A DNA stretch of 64,000 nucleotides from Burkholderia sp. Bp8992 (GTDB lineage Bacteria > Pseudomonadota > Gammaproteobacteria > Burkholderiales > Burkholderiaceae): NCBI RefSeq assembly GCF_003853705.1, contig NZ_QTQI01000004.1:248001-312000 (forward strand), written 5' to 3'. Below the pieces are notes generated by a model. That model had not been told where the DNA came from, searched no databases, and saw only the letters and a program-made list of their open reading frames with translations. The stretch's first letter is position 1, and each line of letters opens with the position of its first letter. The translations under genes were made by a program, and so were the position numbers. Of this stretch, positions 34,698 to 43,100 are shown one piece after another.

Positions 34698-35645
34698 TTA
34701 CATGCCGCGCTGCGCGCGCCGCCAGCGCCCCGGCGTCGTGCCGAGTACCGCGCGAAACGCCTTGCCGAAGGCGGCCTCGGACTGGTAGCCGACCGCCTGC
34801 CCGATCTCCGCCTGCCCGCGCTGCGTGTCCTGCAGCAATGCGCACGCGTGCATCATCCGGATCTGCGCGACGAACGCGCCGACGCTCATCCCGGCCTTCT
34901 CGCGGAAATGCCGTGCATACGTCGCACGCGACATGGCCGCCGCGTTGCCGAGCGACTCGACCGTCCACGGCTGCTCCGGCGCCTGCAGCACGGCCTGGAC
35001 CGACGGGCCGAGCCGCGCATCGGCCGCCAGCGCGAGCCAGCCGGACGGCACGCGCGCGCCGCGGCCATAGGCCCGCAGCGCATACGCGAGCAGCGCCTGG
35101 CCGAGCGCGTTCACGATCGCGCCTGCGCCCGGCTGCACGTTCGACGCCTCGGTGCGCAGCACGCTCGTCAGCAGTTGCAGCGGCTCGGCCCCCGATGTTT
35201 CGCGCAATTCGACGTGCAGCACCTGCGGCAGCGTGCGCATCAACAGCTCGCCCGCGCCGCGCGCATAGACGAACCGTCCGCACAGCAGATCCACGCTTGC
35301 GCCGCCCGGTTCGGCCGGATCGAGATTCGACTTGACCGGCAGCACCGCGCCGCCGCCGGCGCCGACGTCGCGCAGCGGCACGGCCGGCTGCGACCGGCCG
35401 CTCCCCGTATCGAGCAGGTCGTGCGCGCCGCCCGCGGGCAGCAGCACGAAATCGCCTGCGGCGAGCTGCAGCGTGCGGCCGTCGACCGTGCGCAGCCGGC
35501 ACGTGCCTGCCAGCACCAGGTGGAACGCCGCCTCGCCGGGCGGCAGCGGATCGTGCGGCATCGCGAATGGCCCATCGAGCAGGCAGCGCACGTCGAGTTC
35601 GACGTGGCTGCGCCCCAGCGACAGCAGTTGACTCAATGCATCCAT
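34698..35645 (-). CDS. AraC-family regulator with cupin N-terminal domain
   Basis: 315 residues. An N-terminal cupin domain (PPGEAAFHLVLAGTCRLRTVDG; LAAGDFVLLPAGGAHDL) senses an unknown ligand. Two C-terminal AraC helix-turn-helices follow (ESLGNAAAMSRATYARHFREK and IGQAVGYQSEAAFGKAFR, ending LGTTPGRWRR). It is divergent from the AhpD-like gene (130 bp between starts) and probably controls it. This cupin-AraC plus carboxymuconolactone-decarboxylase pairing is common in proteobacteria. Confidence 0.88.
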   Translation of the reverse strand: MDALSQLLSLGRSHVELDVRCLLDGPFAMPHDPLPPGEAAFHLVLAGTCRLRTVDGRTLQLAAGDFVLLPAGGAHDLLDTGSGRSQPAVPLRDVGAGGGAVLPVKSNLDPAEPGGASVDLLCGRFVYARGAGELLMRTLPQVLHVELRETSGAEPLQLLTSVLRTEASNVQPGAGAIVNALGQALLAYALRAYGRGARVPSGWLALAADARLGPSVQAVLQAPEQPWTVESLGNAAAMSRATYARHFREKAGMSVGAFVAQIRMMHACALLQDTQRGQAEIGQAVGYQSEAAFGKAFRAVLGTTPGRWRRAQRGM

Positions 35646-35775
35646 GAGACGATTGCGCTAAAAATTGACACTCTAGCGTATCGAAACCCTCAGCGCGAGC
35701 GATCAGAATAGCTCTGCATCGCCCGAGATCGCGGCGCCCGCCGCCCTCCTCACCTCTTCTCGAAAAGGACGCATC

Positions 35776-36105
35776 ATGCTGAACTGGAACGAATACCGGA
35801 AGGAACTCTCGACGCGCATCGGCGAAATTGCCAAGCTGTCGCCCGATACGCTGGCCGGATACAAGGCGCTGTCAGGCGCCGGCGCCAAGACCGGCCATCT
35901 CGACGCGAAGACGCGCGAACTGATCGCGCTCGCGGTGGCCGTCACGACGCGCTGCGACGGCTGTATCGCCGTTCACACCGCCGAAGCGGCGAAGCACGGT
36001 GCAACCAAGGAGGAAGTGGCGGAAGCGCTTGGCGTCGCGATTGCGCTGAATGCGGGCGCGGCGCTCGTCTATTCGGCGCGCGTGATGGACGCGCTCGGCG
36101 ACTGA
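35776..36105 (+). CDS. AhpD-like/carboxymuconolactone decarboxylase family protein
   Basis: 109 residues. The alkylhydroperoxidase signature is VTTRCDGCIAVHTAEAAKHG: CxxC with the downstream His, the proton-relay set of AhpD. It probably works as a small peroxidase or thiol reductant rather than a true decarboxylase. It is divergent from the AraC regulator. A GC hairpin at 36147-36166 lies after the stop. Confidence 0.85.
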   Translation: MLNWNEYRKELSTRIGEIAKLSPDTLAGYKALSGAGAKTGHLDAKTRELIALAVAVTTRCDGCIAVHTAEAAKHGATKEEVAEALGVAIALNAGAALVYSARVMDALGD

Positions 36106-36146
36106 CCGTCACCACGGCGCCGTCGCGGGCCGCCCTGCTGCGCGGC

Positions 36147-36166
36147 GCCCGGCCGCCTGGCCGGGC
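36147..36166. terminator. GC hairpin after the AhpD-like gene
   Basis: GCCCGGCC and GGCCGGGC form an 8-bp stem with a 4-nt loop, 41 bp after the stop. No T-run. Confidence 0.45.
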
Positions 36167-36296
36167 GGCCATCCGCCTCGCGATGTATGAAGATTGGCCG
36201 GCGTGCTCGCGCCGGCAGCCGTGCGCCACGCACGGACGCGGACACGCTGCGAAGTCGGCTACCATGCGCGAACGATCCATCGTGAAGGAGCGCTCC

Positions 36297-37130
36297 ATGT
36301 GCCGCTGGCTCGCCTATACGGGTAATCCGATCCATCTGGAAACCGTGCTGTTCCGCGCGAAGCATTCGCTGATCGACCAGAGCCTGCATTCGGAGCTCGG
36401 CGCCACGACCACCAACGGCGACGGCTTCGGGATCGGCTGGTACGGGCGCCCCGACGAACTCCCGTTCCGCTATCGCTCCGTGCATCCCGCATGGAACGAC
36501 CGCAACCTGCGCGAAGCCGCGCGCGCGATCCGCTCGCGGATGTTCATCGCGCATATCCGCGCGGCGACCGACACGCCGGTGCAGGAAACCAACTGCCACC
36601 CGTTCCGCCACGGTCGCTGGCTGTTCGCGCACAACGGGCTGATCCGCGACTTCCACAAGCTGCGCCGCGACCTGACGATGAAGGTCGATCCCGCGCTGTT
36701 CCCGACGCTTGAAGGCTCGACCGATTCCGAGCTGATGTTCCGTCTGGCGCTGACCTACGGCCTCGAACAGACGCCGCTGCCGGCGCTCGAACGGATGGTT
36801 GGCATGGTCGAGGAAACCGCCGCGCGGCATCGCGTGGCCGATCCGCTCAACATGACGATCTGCGCGACCGACGGCGACCGGATCATCGCGGTGCGCTATT
36901 CGAGCGAACGGCAATCGCGCTCGCTGTTCCACAGCACGTCGTTCAAGCACCTGCACGAGTTGTATCCGCATAACCCGCGCATCGCCGAAGCCGGCGACGA
37001 CGCGTTCATGGTCGTGTCCGAACCGCTCGTCGACTTGCGCGGCGCGTGGGAGGAAGTGCCGGAAGGGATGGCGATCGTCGCGCATGGCGCGGATGTGCAG
37101 CAGCGGCCGTTCGCGCCGCGGCATAAGTAG
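36297..37130 (+). CDS. yafJ: class II glutamine amidotransferase (YafJ-like)
   Basis: 277 residues. The N-terminal nucleophile is Cys2 (MCRWLAYTG), as in type-II (Ntn) glutamine amidotransferases. NGDGFGIGWYG, FIAHIRAATDTPVQETNCHPF and FAHNGLIRDF complete the domain. GGAG lies 7 nt before ATG 36297. YafJ/EgtC-type enzymes hydrolyse gamma-glutamyl bonds; the E. coli YafJ substrate is not established. It is convergent with the GNAT gene. Confidence 0.85.
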   Translation: MCRWLAYTGNPIHLETVLFRAKHSLIDQSLHSELGATTTNGDGFGIGWYGRPDELPFRYRSVHPAWNDRNLREAARAIRSRMFIAHIRAATDTPVQETNCHPFRHGRWLFAHNGLIRDFHKLRRDLTMKVDPALFPTLEGSTDSELMFRLALTYGLEQTPLPALERMVGMVEETAARHRVADPLNMTICATDGDRIIAVRYSSERQSRSLFHSTSFKHLHELYPHNPRIAEAGDDAFMVVSEPLVDLRGAWEEVPEGMAIVAHGADVQQRPFAPRHK

Positions 37131-37151
37131 CGGGCGGCGCCGTACGCGCCG

Positions 37152-37826
37152 TCAGGCGCGGCGCAAAAACCGCATCCGGATCGAATCGAGTTGGGCGGGC
37201 AGCCGGCGCGATCGGGCGCGCCGCCGCGGCAACGCGGCAAACCCGAGCCGTTCGTACAGCGCGCGGGCGCGCACGTTGCGGGTCAGCACGTCGAGCACAA
37301 CTTCGCGGCTGCCGTCGGCCGGCAACGCGCCGGAATCGAGCGCATCGCGGAACAGCGCACTGAAGATACCCGTGCCGCGCTGCCGTTCGTCGGTCGCGCA
37401 ATGCGCGACGAGGATCTGCGAACGCTTCGGCGCCGGGAGTTCCGTTTCGAGGATCAGCCCGCGCAGCAACTGGCCGATCGTGCGGCGCACGCCGAAGAAG
37501 CGCGCGAGTGCCCACACGACATGCACGTCGTCGAACATCGTCCGCCGCCCGTCGTGAATCGCCATCAAGGCAAGCACGGTGCCATCGTCGTCAACCGCGA
37601 CGCGATGCCGGCGCCACGAGAAGCGCCCGTGACGCGACCGGAATGCCTGCTGCAGAAACGCGATGCAGCGCGCGTCGCTTTCGCCGAGAAAGAAGCCGAA
37701 TTCGGCCACGCCGGACGCAAATACGAGCGGCCCGCACGCAGCCGCATCATCCGCATCGGCCGCGCGAAACCGCGCGGCCCCACCAGCGCGCGGGACCGCC
37801 CGCGCAAACGCGGCGGCCTGCGTCAT
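37152..37826 (-). CDS. GNAT-family N-acyltransferase at the end of the capsule PKS operon
   Basis: 224 residues. The acyl-CoA-binding motif is VAHCATDERQRGTGIFSALFRDAL (R/QxxGxG pattern) and a typical GNAT end is NVRARALYERLGFAAL. The start overlaps the wcbT stop (ATGA, 37823-37826), so it belongs to the PKS-LpxC-oxoamine synthase operon. In Caulobacter the enzyme that N-acylates long-chain bases (bacterial ceramide synthase) is a GNAT protein. Here an N- or O-acylation of the oxoamine product is the natural reading, but it is inference. No membrane segment. Confidence 0.75.
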   Translation of the reverse strand: MTQAAAFARAVPRAGGAARFRAADADDAAACGPLVFASGVAEFGFFLGESDARCIAFLQQAFRSRHGRFSWRRHRVAVDDDGTVLALMAIHDGRRTMFDDVHVVWALARFFGVRRTIGQLLRGLILETELPAPKRSQILVAHCATDERQRGTGIFSALFRDALDSGALPADGSREVVLDVLTRNVRARALYERLGFAALPRRRARSRRLPAQLDSIRMRFLRRA

Positions 37827-39151
37827 GCGCTGCGTCCCGCCAGCCGCGACAACACATTAACCGTCCGGCTGATCTGCTCCGGCTCGTGCGTCGAGCAGAT
37901 GAAGAAGCGCAGCCGCGCTGCCTTTTCCTCGACGGCCGGATAGAAGATCGGCTGCACGTTGATCCCTTCGTCGAACATCGCATTCGCCCACTGCGCGGCC
38001 TTCAGCGAACTCCCGGTGATCACCGGCACGACCGCATAGCCCGCGCTCGTGCCCGTATTCAGCCCGGCAGCACGCGCTTCGGTCAGGAACTGCCGCCCGC
38101 GCGCCTGCAGCTGCGCGACGCGCGCCGGCTCGGCCTGCAGGCGTTCGAGCGCGGCCAGCGACGCCTCGGCGAGCGTCGGCGCGAGCCCGACGCTGTACAG
38201 GAAGCCCGGCGCCAGATGGCGCAGCATGTCGACGAGCGGCTGGCAGCCGGCGATGAAACCACCGCAGCCGGCCAGCGTCTTGCTCATCGTGCCCATCCAC
38301 ATGTCGACCTGGTCGGGCGCGACGCCGCAATGCTCGCGGATACCCTTGCCGGTCGCGCCGAGCACGCCGAGCGAATGCGCCTCGTCGACCAGCAGGAACG
38401 CGCCGTGGCGCGTCTTCACGTCGACGAAGCGCTGCAAGTCGGGGAAGTCGCCGTCCATGCTGTACAGCCCCTCGATCGCAATCAGCACGTGCCGGTATTC
38501 GCGGCGCACGCGCGACAGCAATTCGTCGAGCGCCTGCCAGTCGTTGTGCGCGAAGCTCAGCCGCTTCGCGCCGCTCAGCTGCGCACCCTGCACGATGCTG
38601 TTGTGCGCGAGCGCATCGTGGACGACCAGGTCGCCCGGGCCGAACAGCGCGCCGATCACGGTCACGTTGGTCGCGTGGCCGCTCACGAACGCGACGCAGT
38701 CGTCGGTTTCGTAGAACGTGGCCAGCGCGCGTTCGAGATCGCGCTGCACCGGGCGTTCGCCCGCGACCATCCGGCTCGCCGATGCCGACGTGCCGTAGCG
38801 GTCGATTGCGGCTTTCGCGCGCGCGGACACGTCCGGATCGCCGGCCAGGCCGAGATAGTTGTAGTTCGCGAAGTTCAGGTATTCGCGGCCGCCGATCTGC
38901 GTCGTCGCGCCGGCGACGCCGTCGTGCACACGGAAAAACGGCGAGTCGACACGCAGCTTCTCGCCCATCTCGCGCATGATCCGGACCTGCTGATACTGCG
39001 GCATCGACTCGAAGCGGCTGCGCGCCGACGCGGTCTGCGCAGCCGGCGTGCCGGGCACGCCCGGCGCCGCCGCGGCGTCGGTCGCGCGCTCCAGTTGCCG
39101 TTTCAGCGCTTTCGCCGCCAATTGCTGGCGAAGATGCTCTCCCAGTGCCAT
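37823..39151 (-). CDS. wcbT: PLP-dependent alpha-oxoamine synthase (AONS/serine palmitoyltransferase type), WcbT-like
   Basis: 442 residues. The family condenses an acyl thioester with an amino acid, releasing CO2, to give an alpha-amino ketone. PLP lysine Lys291 is in GTMSKTLAGCGGF, with DEAH (256-259) and His159 in VSGHATN. YLNFANYNYLGLAGDP (91-106) is the usual substrate-site strand. About 85 residues precede the core, longer than BioF. There are no biotin genes nearby. It follows an acyl-making PKS that lacks a release domain. The symbol follows the B. pseudomallei capsule locus from memory. Confidence 0.82.
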   Translation of the reverse strand: MALGEHLRQQLAAKALKRQLERATDAAAAPGVPGTPAAQTASARSRFESMPQYQQVRIMREMGEKLRVDSPFFRVHDGVAGATTQIGGREYLNFANYNYLGLAGDPDVSARAKAAIDRYGTSASASRMVAGERPVQRDLERALATFYETDDCVAFVSGHATNVTVIGALFGPGDLVVHDALAHNSIVQGAQLSGAKRLSFAHNDWQALDELLSRVRREYRHVLIAIEGLYSMDGDFPDLQRFVDVKTRHGAFLLVDEAHSLGVLGATGKGIREHCGVAPDQVDMWMGTMSKTLAGCGGFIAGCQPLVDMLRHLAPGFLYSVGLAPTLAEASLAALERLQAEPARVAQLQARGRQFLTEARAAGLNTGTSAGYAVVPVITGSSLKAAQWANAMFDEGINVQPIFYPAVEEKAARLRFFICSTHEPEQISRTVNVLSRLAGRSA

Positions 39152-39215
39152 TGCTTCCTTCGCTGTATCTCGAAAAGGCGCTATGTTACGCCGCGTATTT
39201 TTAAAAAGCGTGGTG

Positions 39216-40133
39216 TCACGCGTCGGAAAACTCGGCCCACTGCCATGCGTCCGGCGCAGCCAGCAGCGCATCGACCAGCCGGAAATTCATCTCGTGGCTC
39301 GGCCGCAACGCGCTCACGCGCGCCAGCAGCGGCGCGCCCGCCAGCGCGAGATCGCCGACCAGGTCGAGCACGCGGTGCCGGACGAATTCCTCCGGCAGCC
39401 GCATCCCGCCCAGCACGCGATTGCCGACGATGGACGCGGTGCACGACGGCCGCGCGCCGCGCAGGATCGGCACACCGCGCAGATAGCCTGCGACGATCGC
39501 CGGCACGGCCCACTTCACACGCCCGTACGAGCGCGACGGCGCGATTTCGGTTTCGAACGCAGCCGGCGTGAGCGCGCCGTCCCAATGCATGTCGCCGAAG
39601 CCGCGCAGGTCGTTGCGCACGCTCAGCTCGTAACGCGGCGCCGGCTCGATCCGCATCTCGCGCCGCTGGTCGCCGTCACCGTCCGTGACGACGACGGGCC
39701 GCAGCACGCGGATGAAGCGCTTCGGCGCATCGAGCGCGACGCGGCCGCACGCGCGGATCGCGTCGACCCACGGCGTTGCGCTGCCATCGAGAATCGGCAC
39801 TTCCTCCGCATCGAGTTCGACGATCGCATGATCGATCTCGCACGCGAGCAGCGACGCGAGCAGATGCTCGATCGTGCGCACGCCGACGCCATCGGCATTG
39901 CGCAGCATCGTGCAGAGCGGCTGCGCGCGGCGCAGCGCGGGATCGACCGGCAGCGTCGCAAGCGTGCGCCCGTGCTCGATGCGACGGAACGCGATGCCCG
40001 TCACGCCGTCTTCCGGACGCGCGGGCAGAATCCGCACACCGACCCGGCGCCCCGTGTGCAACCCGTGCCCGTCGATCGTCAGCGGACGTGCCAGCGTGCC
40101 CTGACGCGCCGCCCAGCCGGCCGGCGCGCTCAC
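39216..40133 (-). CDS. wcbS: LpxC-type deacetylase paralogue, WcbS-like
   Basis: 305 residues, the same length as E. coli LpxC, the zinc enzyme that deacetylates UDP-3-O-acyl-GlcNAc. Zinc and catalytic residues are kept: Glu89-His90 (RTIEHLLAS), His253 and Asp257 (EFVRHRVLDLVGD) and His280 (LRPSHEMN). PILDGSA (113-119) is also present. The segment before it differs (SRSYGRVK where LpxC has a TFGF-type loop). The start is a GTG overlapping the PKS stop (GTGA, 40130-40133) with GAGG upstream. The housekeeping lpxC normally lies in the ftsZ cluster, so this is a second, specialised copy. Confidence 0.85.
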   Translation of the reverse strand: MSAPAGWAARQGTLARPLTIDGHGLHTGRRVGVRILPARPEDGVTGIAFRRIEHGRTLATLPVDPALRRAQPLCTMLRNADGVGVRTIEHLLASLLACEIDHAIVELDAEEVPILDGSATPWVDAIRACGRVALDAPKRFIRVLRPVVVTDGDGDQRREMRIEPAPRYELSVRNDLRGFGDMHWDGALTPAAFETEIAPSRSYGRVKWAVPAIVAGYLRGVPILRGARPSCTASIVGNRVLGGMRLPEEFVRHRVLDLVGDLALAGAPLLARVSALRPSHEMNFRLVDALLAAPDAWQWAEFSDA

Positions 40134-43100
40134 CGCGCGACCTCGAGCGTCGGCGACGCATGCCCGGCGACAGGCGCCTGCGGTGTATCGAGCATCGCGC
40201 GCGCTTCGCCGTCGATCGCATGCTTCGCGGCGAGCGCCGCGACGGCCTCGTGCGCGGCATCGGTTGCCGACGCGCCATCGCAACCCGCATCGGCCGACGC
40301 GCCGATCGAATCGACGATGCGCGCGGCCAGCGTCGTCACCGACGCGCCCTCGGCAATCGCCATCACCGACAGCTTGACCTCGAACGCTTCCTCGACCGCG
40401 AGACCGAGTTCCATCCCCATCAGCGAATCCATGCCCATGTCGAGCACCGACTTGTCGAGCGCGATGCGATCGGGCGTCATGTGCAGGATCCGCGCGATCT
40501 GCGCCTGCAGCGTCCGCGCCACCAGCGCGACCGCTTCGTCGCGCGGCAACGCGAGCACCTCTTCGCGCAGCTGCGTGCCGCCGTCGCGCGCATCGCCGCC
40601 GCTCGCGTTCGATTGCAGCAGCGAATACCGGCGCGCCTTCGCGGCCGGCATGCCGCGCGCGACCGCGTGCCAGTCGAGCCGGACCACGGCTTCGCCGGCC
40701 GCGCCCGCGACCAGCGTGCGCTCGAGTGCAACCATCGCCTCGTCGGACGTGATCGACGCACCGCCGATCCGCGACTGCAGCGCTTCACGTGTATCGGCGT
40801 GGCGCGCGAGGAAACCGACGTCCTCGAGCGGCCCCCAGGCCATGAACGTGCCCGGCAACCCTGCCGCGCGGCGATGTTCGACGAGCGCTTCCAGGAACGT
40901 GTTGGCCGCGACGTAGTTCGACTGCCCCGGATTGCCGAGATAGGTCGTCGCCGACGAATAGACCACGAACAGGTCGAGCGGCAGCCCGCGCGTCGCGCGA
41001 TGCAGGTTCCATGCGCCGGCCACCTTCGGTGCGAGCACCGCGGCCATGCGTGCATCGTCGAGATTGCGCACGAGGCCGTCGTCGATCGCCATCGCGGAAT
41101 GCAGCACGCCCTTCAGCGGCGCGCCACGCCGGACGATCGCGGCAATCATCGCGTCGACCGCCGCGGCATCGGTCACGTCGCACGACACGACGTCGACGGT
41201 GACGCCCAGCACGTCGCGCCAGCATGCGACTTCGTCGCATGCCGCGGCGGCGAGTTCGCCGGAGCGGCTCGCCAGCGTCAGCCGGCGTGCGCCGCGCTCG
41301 ACCATCCAGCGCGCGCTCGCGAAACCGAGCCCGCCCGTGCCGCCGACCACCAGGTACGCGCCGTGCGGATCGAGCACGAGCGAACCCGCGCCCGCGACGC
41401 CGCGCGTCGGCGCCGGCGTGCCGGACGGATAGGTCACGAGCACCTTGCCGATCTGGCGCGCCTGCTGCATGTAGCGGAATGCATCCTCGGCCCGTTCGGC
41501 GGGGAACGCGCGATACGGCAGCGGATGCAGCACGCCTGCCGCGAACAGCGCCATCACTTCGCCGAACAGGCGTTCGGTCAGCTCCGGCAACGCGCCCATC
41601 AACTGGTCGGCATCGATGCCGAAATAGCTGATGTTGTTGCGGAACGGCCGCAGCCCGATATGGCTGTTCTCGTAGAAATCCCGCTTGCCGAGCTCGAGGA
41701 AACGGCCGAACGGACGCAGCGTGTCGATGCTGCGCACCATCGCTTCACCGGCCAGCGAGTTCAGCACGATGTCGATGCCCTGCCCGCCAGTCATCGCGCG
41801 GATCTCGTCCGCGAACGCGAGGCTGCGCGAATCGAGCACGTGGTCGGCGCCGAGCAGGCGCACGAACTCGCGCTTCTCGTCGCTGCCGGCCGTCGCGAAC
41901 ACTTCCGCGCCGAAGTGGCGCGCGAGCTGGATCGCGGCGATCCCGACGCCGCCCGCGCCGCCGTGCACGAGCACGCGTTCGCCGCGGCGCAGCCGCGCGA
42001 GTTCGACGAGCGCGTAATACGCAGTGAAGAACGTGGTCGGCACGGTCGCCGCTTCCTCGAACGACAGGCGTTCGGGCTTCAGCGCGATCGCCTGCGCGCG
42101 CGTCCTGACGCGCGTCGCGAACGATGCCGGCGCGAAGCCGAGCACCGCGTCGCCCGGCGCAAATGCGGTCACGGCGGGGCCGACCCGCACGACGCGGCCG
42201 GACAGCTCCATGCCGATCGTCGCGCCCGCGAAGCCGGTCTCGACCGCTTCATCGGACAGGAGCCCCATCGCATACATCACGTCGCGGAAATTCAGCCCGG
42301 TGGCAACCGGCTCGATTTCCACCTCGTCCTCGCCCAGCGCGCTTTCGGGCAACGCAAACCATTCGAGATTGCGCAACGAGCCCGGTGCGTCGAACGCGAG
42401 CACCGACGCGCGTGCGATCGCGCCATCGTCGCGAGCCGCCGCCTGTGCAGCCGTCAGCATGCGCGGCACCAGCCGCCCGCGTGCGCTCAGGACGACTTCT
42501 TCCTCGACCGCCGAGCCGGTCAGCTCGCGAATCAGCGCATCGGGAATCCCGGCCGCCGCGCGATCGACGTCGATCAGGCGGCACGCGAGTTCGGGATGCT
42601 CGTTCGCGAGTACGCGACCGAGGCCCCACAGCGTCGCCTGCTCCGGGTGCGCATTCGCGGCCCCGGCAAACGGCGCGCCGCCGCGCGTGACGACGGTCAA
42701 TCGCGTGGCCGCGTGCGGCTGCGCACCGAGCGCGCGGACGAGTGCCGCCAGCGCGATCGCGCCGTAACGTTGCGCGGCCATCAGGCCGTCGCCCGTCGCG
42801 GCTTCCGCGAGCGGCGTCTCCGGTGCGCAGAACACGACGTGCGCCGGCTGCCCGGACGGCAGCGACGCGATCGCGTCGGCCGCATGCGTGATGTCCACGA
42901 TATCGGCCGGATAGCCCGCCAGCGCAAGCGCATCGGCCAGTTGCCCGGCGAAACCGTTGAGCGCATCCGGCGCGTGCATCACGAGCCATTGTTCGTTGCG
43001 TGCCAGCGTATCGAGATCGCTCGGGTCGCCGCCACGTTGAGCGGCGATCGTGCTCGCGGGATTGCGCGCGACGACGAACGTCGGCGTGCCGTCCAGATCG

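Noticed and set aside
37823-39151. biotin synthesis enzyme BioF
   Set aside because: The fold is right, but no bio genes are near, the N-terminus is longer, and the gene is embedded in a PKS/capsule operon.
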